This document shows positions 37,966 through 47,824 of a stretch of DNA of 64,000 nt, one piece after another. Each line of letters begins with the position of its first letter. Position 1 is the stretch's first letter. Location of the stretch: the NCBI GenBank assembly GCA_013298145.1, contig JAAFJO010000001.1, forward strand, positions 1-64,000, read 5' to 3'. The notes under the pieces are model-generated. The model had not been told where the DNA came from. It worked only from the letters and a program-made list of their open reading frames with translations, and made no database searches. The position numbers and the translations under genes were made by a program. This DNA comes from Betaproteobacteria bacterium. Its GTDB lineage: Bacteria > Pseudomonadota > Gammaproteobacteria > Burkholderiales > Casimicrobiaceae.

Positions 37966-38332
37966 GCCGCAAACACACGTCATAGAACTCGAAATTGTTC
38001 CTCGCTTAAAGTAACGCATACGTTCGATCCACTTATCGCACGAATCCCATCTTTCACAGGGTTTAATATGCGTTTAATTAGGCGCACACAACACGCATTT
38101 ATTTGATCAACCCGTTTTTTAACGGGGGGTTAAAGTAAATAGTTATCTCTACTTCGACGTACTATTGACCGCTGTGAGTTGCAGTTTGGTGCACTAGCAA
38201 CGCTTTACGTGCAGCGACAAACGCTTCCGGTGTGCGTAACGATGTTAATGGCGCCTGCGCGATCGGCGTTGTAACGGACGCATTTTTCAAATCCTGTTAC
38301 GGTGAGTCCTTTTTTTCGAATTAGAAAGCACG
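37966..38332. other. Intergenic region with a second hairpin
   Basis: There is no gene here. A short stem at 38109-38131 (CCCGTT / AACGGG flanked by AA/TT) could end a minus- or plus-strand transcript. Otherwise I see nothing. Confidence 0.5.
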
Positions 38333-39240
38333 CTAGGAGTTTGTAAGTTCACTGCGTTCGTAAACTGCGGCGACTTGGGCGCCAAACAAGAACACTGCCG
38401 CTGCATAAAAAATCCATACCAGTAGCGCAATCAGCCCAGATGCGGCTCCAAATGTGCCGACGTTAAACACCTTTACCAACACAACCGTCATTGCCCACTT
38501 CCCGGAGACGAACAACAGTACGGAAATCGCCGTACCGCGCCAGACTGCTTGAGGTGCAAACTTGTGATCGGGCAAAACCCGCAGTAGTGCATAAAACGCG
38601 GCGAAGAGAACGAGCAAAGTCACCGCAGTGGTTAGTACGTACGCGATAACCTCGCCCGCACCAAAGAGGAATCGTTCGTACAGTATCGCAAGCAAGGTAT
38701 CGATGGTGAGCCACGCAACGAGTAAAAAGCCGAGTCCGATCACGATCGACAGTGAAAGAAATCGCGCCTTCAACAACGACCACGCCCAACCGTAACGAGA
38801 CGGGTTGATACTGGGAGTAGAGGCGTCGGAATCGTGTGTGTTCATGCGATTGATCGCTGCGCGAAGTTCTACAAACGTAGCGGACGCAGCTATCAGCAGT
38901 GAGGCAGCCGACACCAATCGCAGATTAGTTTCCTCCACGCGCTGGGAGTGCACCACCAATAACGATCCCAGTGCATTTTCTACGTCGCTGCCGAGAACCT
39001 GACCAAGTTGGTGTCTCAATAGATCGACGTTTGCTTCATCGCCTATAAAAATGCCGCAACTTGTAGAACGAGCACCGACATCGGGACCAGCGCGAACGTT
39101 GCAAAAAAAGCGATTGCTGCCGCGCGTGACGGTGCATCGTTATCGAACCAGCGTTGCGCAGCAATCACTAGGGCACGCGGAAGTGACGAGCGTGCAGGGA
39201 AACGTTCGTCGCGCACGATTTGCTCGGCTCGGCTCATCAT
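38333..39240 (-). pseudogene. YihY/BrkB-family membrane protein, frameshifted
   Basis: Two reading frames together make one YihY-type protein. The first (from ATG 39240) has RAAAIAFFATFALVPMSVLVLQVAAF and stops at 39043. The second continues as IGDEANVDLLRHQLGQVLGS and ends with the family's RVLPDHKFAPQAVWRGTAIS and GASGLIALLVWIFYAAAVFL. The frames join in a short T run near 39047. Either a one-base indel inactivated the gene or it is a sequencing error. The family has six membrane helices and unknown function; it is not the RNase BN once claimed. Confidence 0.8.
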
Positions 39241-39479
39241 GGCTGCGCTCCGCACTGCTCGTTGTTTTGCGAATTGTTGCTCGCTGTTGCGATGAAACTG
39301 ACGCGCGCATCGGTATGTATCGCGGCGCAATTTTGCGCCAATATTTTTAACGGCCCCGGATGACTTGAAAAATCACTCGCAGCTTGATTGCTGCATTCGG
39401 TGTGGGCCCAGATCATCAAAATTGCGGACACGATAACCGCGGCCGACAGCTCGGTCGCGCGCTGTTCATTTGCATTCAT
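39237..39479 (-). CDS. Possible small exported protein
   Basis: The frame is 80 residues. An N-terminal hydrophobic stretch (ELSAAVIVSAILMIWA) could be a signal peptide or anchor, followed by a polar tail with two Cys. Its stop overlaps the ATG of the YihY-type gene (ATGATGA), which supports translation. There is no family similarity and no strong ribosome site, so it may be spurious. Confidence 0.35.
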   Translation of the reverse strand: MNANEQRATELSAAVIVSAILMIWAHTECSNQAASDFSSHPGPLKILAQNCAAIHTDARVSFIATASNNSQNNEQCGAQP

Positions 39480-39736
39480 AAGTGGTACCTGAAACTCGAA
39501 TTAGCTGAGTTCAAATATCTTTGCAGTACTTTTGGCAACCATCAGTCAACGGGAATTTCGGATGTAGGACAACAACTAGAATTCACATCGCTGTCGAGTG
39601 CATCTTAATCACTCAACACAACCCTACGATCTCGGTAGGTCTTCGCCTACAGCACAAGCACTACTAAGCACTAACAATTTAGTTATGCGGCAGTGGATTC
39701 ACCACAGTCGCGCAACTATAGTGTTAGGAGCAAAAA

Positions 39737-40576
39737 ATGAAGTTCACTCGATGGATCCCTTTTGCCGCAGCCGTCGCCGCACTGCCAACTATCGGACAAC
39801 CTGCGCCAAGCGTGTCTTTATTCACGGAAGATGGCTTTCGGGGGCGCGTGGTCACTGTGAATACTCCCGTTCATAACCTGAGAGCGTTTCGATTAAACGA
39901 CAGCGTGTCGTCGCTTGTGATAGAGCGCGGGCGATGGCAGGTGTGCGACGACGCCGACTATCTGGGTCGCTGCGTAGTGCTGCGCCCGGGAAGTTACCCA
40001 AATTTGTACAACGTTGGACTGAACGACCGCGTATCGTCGATACGACCTGTTGGAAGGAACATGCGTATCGATCCAGCAAGCGAATCGCGCGGCGAAACTG
40101 CTCCCGTGTATCGCTATTACCGCCGCGAGAATGAACGGCTTTTCGACGCCCGCGTTGTCGATGTTCGTGCCGTCTACAGTACACCGCAGGAGCGCTGCTG
40201 GCTGGAATCTAGTGGAACGACAAGTTATGAATCGCAGTCTGGAAATGGCCCGAATGTAGGCGGCGCAGTTTTAGGCACAATTATCGGTGGTGTGTTGGGC
40301 CACCAAGTCGGAGGCGGGCGCGGGCGCGATGTGGCCACCGCAGGTGGTGCAGTTGCGGGCGCCGTGATTGGGTCAGGCAGTTTCAACGGAGAGAGTGGTG
40401 TAAGAACCACCTACACACCCGGTACACAAGTGCGACGTTGCACTCAAGCCTACAACACGCGCCCAGACTATTACGACGTGTCATACGAATTCCGTGGGCA
40501 ACGAAACACTGTGCAGATGCGCGATGCGCCAGGTTCAATCATTACTGTAAATGGTCGGGGCGAGCCCCGAATCTAA
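39737..40576 (+). CDS. Beta/gamma-crystallin and glycine-zipper exported protein
   Basis: The protein is 279 residues. A signal peptide (WIPFAAAVAALPTIGQPA) is followed by a beta/gamma-crystallin domain with two Greek-key motifs (VSLFTEDGFRGRVVTV and VCDDADYLGRCVVLRPG), then a glycine-zipper 2TM-like segment (VGGAVLGTIIGGVLGHQVGG, GGAVAGAVIGSGS) and a C-terminal domain with two Cys. The crystallin part may bind calcium; the zipper inserts in or contacts the outer membrane. Similar proteins are common in Burkholderiales-type genomes. It stands alone. Confidence 0.85.
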   Translation: MKFTRWIPFAAAVAALPTIGQPAPSVSLFTEDGFRGRVVTVNTPVHNLRAFRLNDSVSSLVIERGRWQVCDDADYLGRCVVLRPGSYPNLYNVGLNDRVSSIRPVGRNMRIDPASESRGETAPVYRYYRRENERLFDARVVDVRAVYSTPQERCWLESSGTTSYESQSGNGPNVGGAVLGTIIGGVLGHQVGGGRGRDVATAGGAVAGAVIGSGSFNGESGVRTTYTPGTQVRRCTQAYNTRPDYYDVSYEFRGQRNTVQMRDAPGSIITVNGRGEPRI

Positions 40577-40894
40577 GGCGCGAACAAACATGGCCTGCGC
40601 AAGTCGACTGTGTTTGGGTCACGCCGACACAGCCGCTAGCGCTCATCAGAAGCGATTGACATCGTACACTTCAAATCACTTCACCACGGGCAATGTGAAC
40701 ACTCTGGGTCTCGCATTACATGAAACAGCGTATGAGCCAGGCGCGTGACATACGCTGAGGAGCCAGCTCGATCAGCGAACGGCTAGAAGCGACTGAGAAC
40801 GCATTTTCCCTTGCAGCGTGACGGCTGCTTGCATAAGTTTTCAGTAGGCTCAGAATTCGTACGCTCGTACAAACAACATGGCGAGCGCGTGGAT
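40577..40894. other. Intergenic region
   Basis: I see no gene, RNA or clear hairpin here. Confidence 0.4.
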
Positions 40895-41314
40895 TCATTT
40901 GAACGTGTAGTGGAGTGTGATGTGATTGCGTTTGACCTTGATCGCGCGCGGCGTGAGACCTGGGACGGTTGGCATCCATTCCTTTCCCGATGGCACGTTA
41001 AATTGCGCAGTTTTTAGTTCATTACAAAACGAACGTAATGAAGCGCGGCAGCGCGTACGCTCGGGCTGAATTCCGTCTGCCGCTGCCGAGATTTCACCTT
41101 CCGAGAAGCGCGGAGCGGTTGAATTTTTATGCCCGCTGCACGAGACGCTAAATGTTGGCTCGAACAACACGGACGAAGCACGTGTTCGCTCGGTCAACTT
41201 TGCAGGGTCAACGGGAATGCATTCCATTGCAACGACCATGTTTGCACACAATGCAAGCCACGCGGCGAGAGTCCCGTTCAACGCTTTACGATTTCCAAGT
41301 GAGTCTGCACGCAT
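40895..41314 (-). CDS. Hypothetical exported protein
   Basis: The frame is about 139 residues from ATG 41314. A signal-peptide-like segment (ALNGTLAAWLALCANMVVAM) is followed by a polar body with four Cys and a C-terminal end (GLTPRAIKVKRNHITLHYTF) whose alternating pattern looks like a real beta-strand terminus rather than chance. I do not recognise a family. Starts further upstream are possible. No operon partner is visible. Confidence 0.5.
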   Translation of the reverse strand: MRADSLGNRKALNGTLAAWLALCANMVVAMECIPVDPAKLTERTRASSVLFEPTFSVSCSGHKNSTAPRFSEGEISAAADGIQPERTRCRASLRSFCNELKTAQFNVPSGKEWMPTVPGLTPRAIKVKRNHITLHYTFK

Positions 41315-41584
41315 ACGATACTCAACAAGAGTTGGTATGCGTAGCATTCTTTCGTGTCGCAGCATGTGCGTATGTCGGTGCGACTTCACACAAGGTGTAG
41401 GACGAGTTCTGCTACCAATTCGAGTTTGCACAGCGGTAAGTTTGTAGGGAATCGCCTACGAATGGCCACGCAACTCTCCGAGTGTTACCAACTAAGCATT
41501 CGCGGAAAATTTTCCTCAACGAACACTGAGGTATCGCGTTGTGCGAGCAGAGTCGTCGTACACATCACTCCACCGAGGTCACCT

Positions 41585-42031
41585 ATGAAGGACATCTACC
41601 ACCATCTTCGCGCAAGCCATGAGCGTCAACGTGAACTCATCGCCGCGCTCTTGCAATCTGCCCCGCGCTCCGAAGCGCGTAGCGCATTGTTTACTTCGGT
41701 TCGACGTGAGCTAATGGCACATGCGGCGGCAGAAGAGCGCTTTTTGTACGCACCCATCATGCACCTTGACGCTGGCTTGGCGAGCTCTAGGCATGCTCTT
41801 TCGGAGCATCATGAGATAGACGAGTTGCTTGAGGAGTTATCGGTGTCCGAAAAGTCTGCGCGCGGCTGGATGACGAAAGCAAAAAAACTAGGAGAGGAGG
41901 TGCGCCATCACTTAGAAGAAGAAGAGAGGAAGTTCTTCCAGATATCCGGCAAATTGCTATCAGCGCGACAAAAATCGCTGCTCGCCAAGTCGTATGACCG
42001 CGATTATCAAAGGCTGCTCAAAATATTCTAA
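41585..42031 (+). CDS. Hemerythrin-like (HHE) domain protein
   Basis: The protein is 148 residues. The His/Glu spacing of an HHE four-helix bundle is visible: DIYHHLRASHERQRELI, ELMAHAAAEERFLY, ALSEHHEIDELLEEL and EVRHHLEEEERKFF. Such proteins bind a di-iron centre and sense or store oxygen, NO or iron. The ATG at 41585 begins the similarity; the earlier in-frame sequence has none. It is convergent with phoX, whose stop is 10 bases away. Confidence 0.85.
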   Translation: MKDIYHHLRASHERQRELIAALLQSAPRSEARSALFTSVRRELMAHAAAEERFLYAPIMHLDAGLASSRHALSEHHEIDELLEELSVSEKSARGWMTKAKKLGEEVRHHLEEEERKFFQISGKLLSARQKSLLAKSYDRDYQRLLKIF

Positions 42032-42040
42032 GCACTAGTG

Positions 42041-43963
42041 TTACGTGCCAACGATACCGCCGTCTTGCTTCTGAATGACAACAGTGGCTGAGCGCGGCCT
42101 TCCTGCGCTCGCACCGTCTGGCCACTTCGAGAAGCGCGTGGGCTGCGCAGGATCGCTGCGCTCGCTCGGCGTTTCACCAGGGTGCTGAATGTTGACAAAC
42201 ATGGTTTTGCCATCAGGCGTAAACGCGCATCCTGTCACTTCGCAGTTCATCGGACCGACTAAGAAGCGGCGCATTTCGCCTGTCGCTAAATCGCATGCGA
42301 GCATTTGATTGCCGCCCACGTTTGCGAACTCGCCTTTGCCCATTTCTGCGGCGGCTGCATCGGTTTGAATCCAGAGGGTGCCGCGCTCGTCGAGCGTGAT
42401 GCCATCGGGGCAGGCGAACAGATCGCCTTTGATATTTCCCTTCGCAGAGACGCGTTCATTTTTTGGGTCTCCCGCGAGCACGAGATGATTCCACGTGAAC
42501 GTAAGCCCATCAAAGTCACGCTCTTCTTTCCATTTGATGACGTGGCCCATCATGTTGCGTTCGCGGGGATTCGCCGCGTCAACGCCAGGATTGCCCTCGG
42601 TGCCTCGTGCACTGTTATTGGTAAGCGTGCAATAGACCTCGCCGCGCGCTTGATCGATCGCAATCCATTCAGGACGATCCATCTTCGTGCCGCCGAGTAA
42701 ATCACTCGCCTGACGCGCTTTGATGACGCAGTCACCGGTATTCGTGAAGCCCGCCGCTGCCGTGAGCGGACCTTGACCTGCAACGAGCGGCAGCCATTTG
42801 CCGCGACCGTTCGCATCGAAGCGCGCAACGTAGAGCGTGCCGTGATCGAGCAACTCGCGATTGGCTTGTGCTTTGGTGAGTCCGTTCCCTGCTCCGCGAA
42901 TTTTGTCGCGGCTGACAAATTTGTAGATGTACTCGAAGCGCGCGTCTTCGCCGGAATACACAACAGCGCGATTGTCCTTCGTGATCGCAACCCACGCGCC
43001 TTCGTGCGCCGCGCGACCGAGGGCAGTGCGTTTCACCGGCATCGATTCCGGGTCCATCGGATCGACTTCCACGACCCACCCGAATCGATTCATCTCGTTC
43101 GGATGTTTGATTGCATCGAAGCGCTCATCGAACTCTGGCCAGCGGAAGAATGCGCCGCGATTCAATCCCCATCGCTTCGCATGCGGATCGGTGATGTTTT
43201 CGCCGCCCGCGAAATAGAACCGGAAATTTTCTTCGCCAGAGAGATACGTGCCCCACGGCGTCATGCCAGCCGCGCAATTGTTGAATGTTCCGAGCACGGT
43301 CGTACCGTTGGGATCGGCGGCGGTTTTCATCATTGCGTGACCTGCTCCTGGGCCACCAATTTTCATCGGCGTCGTCGCAGTGATGCGCCGCGCGAAGCGA
43401 GACGGGCGCACCGCTTCCCATTGACCGTTTTTCTCCGCGATTTCGATCACCGAAATGCCGTGTGACGCCTGGCTCTTCTTCACTTTTTCTGCCGACCAGT
43501 TTTGCATGCCATCGGTGTGCAACAACCCATCATCGACATACTCATGATTCATCACGAGCAATCCGCGCTTACTTCCATTGATCGGAAAATAGTGCATGCC
43601 GTCGTGATGCATGCCCATTTGCAACGCTTGCTCTGCGGCGGTGTTGCTCGCGTCGGGCTTGAATGGGGGCATTCCGGCAAGCGAGCCAATCGGCTCGCCC
43701 CACGGCATAAACGGTTTGGCGGTGTAGCCCTCAGGAACAGTTAACGTATCTGCAATGGCAGCAGCAATGGGCTTGAAGCCAATCCGAGCTCTGTTAGACA
43801 CTTTTGCACCCGACGCGCAACCGACAAGCCCGCCAAACGCGGCCGCGAACACCGCGCCCGCGCCACACTTAAGAATCGTTCGTCGATCGAGCACAAGCGA
43901 ATGCGGCAACACCTCGCCCGCTTGATCGTTGGAGATTTCAGTACCGTCAAAGCCCTTACCCAT
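42041..43963 (-). CDS. PhoX-family phosphatase (DUF839)
   Basis: The protein is 640 residues. A Tat signal (DRRTILKCGAGAVFAAAFGG) is followed by GCASG, which could also be a lipobox, so the protein is exported folded. The PhoX body shows GLLVMNHEYVDDGLL, GTFNNCAAGMTPWGTYLSGE (the Cys and Glu bind the iron/calcium cofactor in known PhoX), RWGLNRGAFFRWPEF and CPDGITLDERGTLWIQTD. PhoX enzymes are phosphomonoesterases used under phosphate limitation. A GGAGGAAAT element stands before the start. It lies after rpoH behind that gene's terminator, so it has its own promoter. Confidence 0.9.
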   Translation of the reverse strand: MGKGFDGTEISNDQAGEVLPHSLVLDRRTILKCGAGAVFAAAFGGLVGCASGAKVSNRARIGFKPIAAAIADTLTVPEGYTAKPFMPWGEPIGSLAGMPPFKPDASNTAAEQALQMGMHHDGMHYFPINGSKRGLLVMNHEYVDDGLLHTDGMQNWSAEKVKKSQASHGISVIEIAEKNGQWEAVRPSRFARRITATTPMKIGGPGAGHAMMKTAADPNGTTVLGTFNNCAAGMTPWGTYLSGEENFRFYFAGGENITDPHAKRWGLNRGAFFRWPEFDERFDAIKHPNEMNRFGWVVEVDPMDPESMPVKRTALGRAAHEGAWVAITKDNRAVVYSGEDARFEYIYKFVSRDKIRGAGNGLTKAQANRELLDHGTLYVARFDANGRGKWLPLVAGQGPLTAAAGFTNTGDCVIKARQASDLLGGTKMDRPEWIAIDQARGEVYCTLTNNSARGTEGNPGVDAANPRERNMMGHVIKWKEERDFDGLTFTWNHLVLAGDPKNERVSAKGNIKGDLFACPDGITLDERGTLWIQTDAAAAEMGKGEFANVGGNQMLACDLATGEMRRFLVGPMNCEVTGCAFTPDGKTMFVNIQHPGETPSERSDPAQPTRFSKWPDGASAGRPRSATVVIQKQDGGIVGT

Positions 43964-44010
43964 GTGATTTCCTCCTGCTCATTGCCAATGCTAAATGTTC
44001 AGGCAAGAAA

Positions 44011-44033
44011 AAACCCGGCGCGCGGCCGGGTTT
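44011..44033 (-). terminator. Rho-independent terminator of rpoH
   Basis: On the minus strand the stem AAACCCGG / CCGGGTTT is followed by TTTTTTCTT, 24 bases after the rpoH stop. It is symmetrical and could also act on the plus strand. Confidence 0.85.
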
Positions 44034-44056
44034 GTTTCGGTGGGTGACTTTCGTCG

Positions 44057-44917
44057 TTACGCCTCAATCTCCACGCGCATCTGTTTCATGGCTTTCGCTT
44101 CGATCTGGCGGATACGCTCCGCGGAGACGCCGTATTTATCGGCGAGCACTTGCAACGTTTCTTCCTGATCTTCGGCGAGCCAGCGACGCGTGATGATGTC
44201 ACGCGAACGCTCGTCCAGCTTGGTGAGCGCGCGCTTCAGGCCTTCGCTGTGAACGCGCGAGACTTGTTCGGCTTCGATCACGTTCGCTGGATCTGAATTT
44301 TCGTCAGCTCGCAAATAAGCAATCGGGGAGATGGCTTCGCTCTCGCTATCGTCCGGCGTGCCATCCATCGCGATATCGCGACCGTTCAAGCGCATGTTCA
44401 TTTCGAACACTTCTTCCGGCTTGACGTTCAAGTCTTTGGCGATGCGTTTCGCTTCGGCTTGAGTCAGCGGATGCTCGCCCGAGCGCATCGCGCGCAAGTT
44501 GAAAAAGAGTTTGCGCTGCGCTTTGGTCGTTGCGACCTTAACGAGACGCCAGTTCTTCAAGATGTATTCGTGAATCTCGGCGCGAATCCAGTGCAGCGCG
44601 AAGGACACGAGGCGCACGCCGCGCTCTGGATCAAAGCGCTTCACGGCTTTCATCAAGCCGACGTTGCCTTCTTGCACGAGATCACCCTGCGGTAAGCCGT
44701 AGCCCATGTAATTCCGGCTTACGGAAACGACCAAACGCAGGTGAGACATCACCAATGAGCGCGCCGCTTCGAGATCATTCATGTATTTGAGGCGCAGCCC
44801 CAATTCGAATTCCTGCTCAGCGGTGAGCAGCGGGTATTTGTTGACCGCAGTGACGTACTGGTCAATCGTGCCTAACGACGATGGAACGGGAAAGTTCAAA
44901 GTGGCGGTCGGGTTCAT
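44057..44917 (-). CDS. rpoH: RNA polymerase heat-shock sigma factor RpoH (sigma-32)
   Basis: The protein is 286 residues. It contains region 2 with DLVQEGNVGLMKAVKRFDPE, the RpoH box AQRKLFFNLR that separates sigma-32 from other sigma-70 proteins, and region 4 with LADKYGVSAERIRQIEAKAM. It directs transcription of heat-shock chaperone and protease genes. I chose ATG 44917; an in-frame start at 44953 is less likely. About 200 bases upstream is a perfect CIRCE operator, so it is probably repressed by HrcA. The long leader could also fold as a temperature-sensitive RNA, which I cannot test here. Confidence 0.95.
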   Translation of the reverse strand: MNPTATLNFPVPSSLGTIDQYVTAVNKYPLLTAEQEFELGLRLKYMNDLEAARSLVMSHLRLVVSVSRNYMGYGLPQGDLVQEGNVGLMKAVKRFDPERGVRLVSFALHWIRAEIHEYILKNWRLVKVATTKAQRKLFFNLRAMRSGEHPLTQAEAKRIAKDLNVKPEEVFEMNMRLNGRDIAMDGTPDDSESEAISPIAYLRADENSDPANVIEAEQVSRVHSEGLKRALTKLDERSRDIITRRWLAEDQEETLQVLADKYGVSAERIRQIEAKAMKQMRVEIEA

Positions 44918-45114
44918 TTCTTCAAATCTCCAATCAACAGTGCCGCGAATCATTGTGCGCCGCGGCGCGCCGTGCCGACTTGATACGCATCAGCGTTTCA
45001 AATCGCTGTCCCCACGAGGGGGCGGGAGGTTGCGACACCGATCGGTCGCGTCCCCGCCAGAGCCGCTCCAACCGGAACGACTCAAGTGCATCAGGTGGTT
45101 GATTGCTCACCAAT

Positions 45115-45141
45115 TTAGCACTCACCGCGTGAGAGTGCTAA
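45115..45141. promoter_or_regulatory. CIRCE element (HrcA operator) upstream of rpoH
   Basis: The perfect consensus arms TTAGCACTC and GAGTGCTAA are separated by exactly nine bases. HrcA binds this element to repress heat-shock genes. Its position between the Hsp70-like gene terminator and rpoH fits control of rpoH. Confidence 0.95.
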
Positions 45142-45147
45142 TTATTG

Positions 45148-45175
45148 CAAAAAGTTCCCGACTTTTTTTGTCGGG
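45148..45175 (-). terminator. Rho-independent terminator after the Hsp70-like gene
   Basis: The stem CCCGAC / GTCGGG around seven A (minus strand) is followed by AACTTTTT, just before the CIRCE element, so the upstream gene is separated from rpoH. Confidence 0.75.
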
Positions 45176-45298
45176 TTTAACGATTGGCATACAGCAAAGC
45201 AGCAGAGATAACTTTTCTATTTGGTCTAGAAGACGTTTTATGGAGGTATTGATAATAATAAAATATCTAGCTTTCCCGAATAGATTCTGGGCTATACG

Positions 45299-46638
45299 CT
45301 ATTTATTGCTTGATGACCACACAGAGGGATCCTCGAGCGCCGCGATCAAAGCGAGACCGTAGGCGATCGATTCCAATTGGTCGCCCGTCTCGATTTTGGC
45401 GGGATCAAACTGCCGTTCGAACAACGCACGGACCGATGGCACGAATGACGTGCCGCCCGTGAGAAATACGCGATCTACCTCTTCTGCCGCGATTTGCGCT
45501 TTAGTGAGCGCTTGCTCTACTGCGCTCTTAATCGCTTGGAGATCACCTGCGATCCAGCGTTCGAAGGCGCTTCGTTCAATCTTCGCCTCAAGCGTGAATT
45601 CGCTGTCGAGGCCTCCCGCCGAGAAAGAGAACGCCGTGGAAGAGGCGTTCGAAAGCGCGGCTTTGGCATCGGCAACCGCTTTATAGAGCGGGTAACCTAA
45701 GTCGTTTTCGATGATCGCCAGGAATTTGGCGAGCCCATCCCGTTCAATCGCGTAACGCCAATACTCCCGTAATTCGCGCAGCACCTTGGGCGACTTCATC
45801 AGGGCGAGCTGGCTCCACTGCGCGAAACGATGGTGATAGTGCGTTGGCACTTCAAGCAGCTTGTCGATGCTTTTGTAAGCGGCGCGGTAACCGAGCTGCG
45901 GCAGGATCGCGTGCTCAAGGATTCGGTAATCGAACACGTCGCCCGCCACGGCAACCCCGAATGCGAGAGCGGAATCGAGCGTAAGCCGCTTGCACTCGGC
46001 TCGAATCGAATGATCGAAAAATCGCTGGTGCCACCCCCAAAGTCCGCAACCAACACGGTGGCCGCCTGGGTCAAACGCTGCGCATAGAAATACGCAGCCG
46101 CCACGGGCTCATAAACATAGATGATCTCTTCGACGCCGAGCGATCGCAGCGCTCGTTCATAGCGGGCAAGCGCGAGCAATTCGTCTGCGTTAGTGCCTGC
46201 GAACGCGACGGGACGGCCCACTACCAAGCGTTTCGGAAATTCGGCTAACTCGCCATCTGTGTGCGAGCGCAGTTTTTCTAGGAATGCAGAAAGCAGCGAT
46301 TCGAAGGTGAACTTGCGGCCATGAATAAACGTATCGGAAAATAGTGGGCTCGCAGCGAAGGTCTTGAACGATTGCAAAAAGCGGCAATCGGTGGGATCGT
46401 CGATGAAATGCTCAATCGCCCACGGCCCGGCTTCAAAACGAAGATCGAGCACATCATTGTGATCCTCTTCCCAGAAGCACATCGCTGAGCGGAACGTGGA
46501 ATACACCTGGTTGCTGCGGGTCGATTGCAGCTTGAACGGAAGCACGGACGCTAACCCGGATGTTGAGGCGGTCGCAACCACGGTGTTGGTCGTGCCAAAG
46601 TCGAGGCCAATCGCACTCGAGCGTGGGTTCTGATTCAT
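45299..46638 (-). pseudogene. Hsp70-like (YegD-type) chaperone, frameshifted
   Basis: Two frames make one protein of about 446 residues. The first has the ATPase phosphate-1 loop IGLDFGTTNTVVATA and phosphate-2 loop VLVADFGGGTSDFSI. Near 46000 the frame changes, and the second continues DSALAFGVAVAGDVFDYRIL and ends with the adenosine motif VFLTGGTSFVPSV. The size and lack of a substrate-binding domain fit the YegD branch. One indel near GCAAGCGG is enough to explain the break; it may be a real mutation or a sequencing error. It adjoins rpoH. Confidence 0.85.
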
Positions 46639-46767
46639 AGAGGAAAAAGTACCCGCGTTGTATCGAACGATTGCGATACGAGCCTGGGTACTTTACTAGG
46701 CTTGAGAGCGGGGCGCGATTATACGAAGGCTCACTCCGTTCGTTGGGTGTTCGCGTCGCCCGCGCTG

Positions 46768-47580
46768 CTAATCACGTATTACACAGAACGAAGCGCCTTC
46801 GTTAATCCAGCCAGCGCGCTCGAGAAGTTGCACATGGACAGGGTCACCTACTACGCGATAGCGCGCGGCCTCGGTGCCAAAACTTCCGCGCTTGTACAAA
46901 CGATACGCAGGCCTAAGGTGTGCCGCGCTACATGTGAATTCGCCGTTCAGTCCGCGAGTCGCGGCTGGGGCATAAAACGCGATTCGCTCGTAGGTGTAGC
47001 TCGCGCCTCCTGCAGCAATTTCTCGCGTACGTCGATCATACTCCACGGTATCGGCAGTGTAGAGATGCCCCGGCAATTCACTTCCGAATCTCCCGAAAAA
47101 CATATGTACGGGCACCAGATCTGCTGCGCGACGCGGCAACTTAAATGAGAGACCGGTCACACGCCAAGTTCGCCCTACGTTGCCAGCAACGATGTAATCC
47201 GCGTCGGCACCGCGAGCGGCAAGATAATGAATCTGAGACTTATCCTCTCGAAATTCCATCACGGTAAGGTATTCCTTGGGTACAACCCCAATAAGGCCGT
47301 CAACCGAGACTGCGGTGATTGTGAACCCGCGCGCGCAGAACTCTGAGAGCGCGAAATCGGGTATGTAGGCGATGCGCGGAGCGACCGGTAGTGGCCCTTC
47401 AAACTGCGGGCTGAAAAAATTGCCAAACGCATCCACGAAAAGTATTACGGGTGCTTCTCCAAGGGCGGGCGGATTGAGAAGCGAACGGAAGCACGAGGGG
47501 AGCTGCGCCTCTGTCTGCGCGTATGCAGTGGTCGCCATCAAAAAAGTGAACGCACTAAGTAGGACTTTTAACAGCCGCAT
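46768..47580 (-). CDS. Exported protein with DUF5648-like C-terminal domain
   Basis: The protein is 270 residues. A signal peptide (LLSAFTFLMATTAYAQ) is followed by an unrecognised region and a C-terminal part with the DUF5648 pattern: VHMFFGRFGSELPGHLYTAD, YTYERIAFYAPAAT, PAYRLYK and LERAGWINEGASFCV. It is a paralogue of the gene at 47825. DUF5648 domains are beta-trefoil-like extracellular modules found in many secreted proteins; their ligands are unknown. No operon partner. Confidence 0.75.
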   Translation of the reverse strand: MRLLKVLLSAFTFLMATTAYAQTEAQLPSCFRSLLNPPALGEAPVILFVDAFGNFFSPQFEGPLPVAPRIAYIPDFALSEFCARGFTITAVSVDGLIGVVPKEYLTVMEFREDKSQIHYLAARGADADYIVAGNVGRTWRVTGLSFKLPRRAADLVPVHMFFGRFGSELPGHLYTADTVEYDRRTREIAAGGASYTYERIAFYAPAATRGLNGEFTCSAAHLRPAYRLYKRGSFGTEAARYRVVGDPVHVQLLERAGWINEGASFCVIRD

Positions 47581-47824
47581 ACTCGCTTACCTTAAAGTTA
47601 AGTTGTCATCCTCACTCTGAGGCAGTGTAGCGCACGCGTAGCCGCACCGGAATCCTTGTAAGCGGGATCTTTTTCAGGCGCTTTTACCATCGCATTGAAT
47701 GCTGAATACAGCCCGGTTAGCCCGATTCACTATCGCCACTTGCTGCATACCGCCTTCAACTAAAGCTAGTGCTTTTCGATTACAAACACCGGGAGCACGG
47801 TTTCGCGCATCGTAGCCGCTATGT

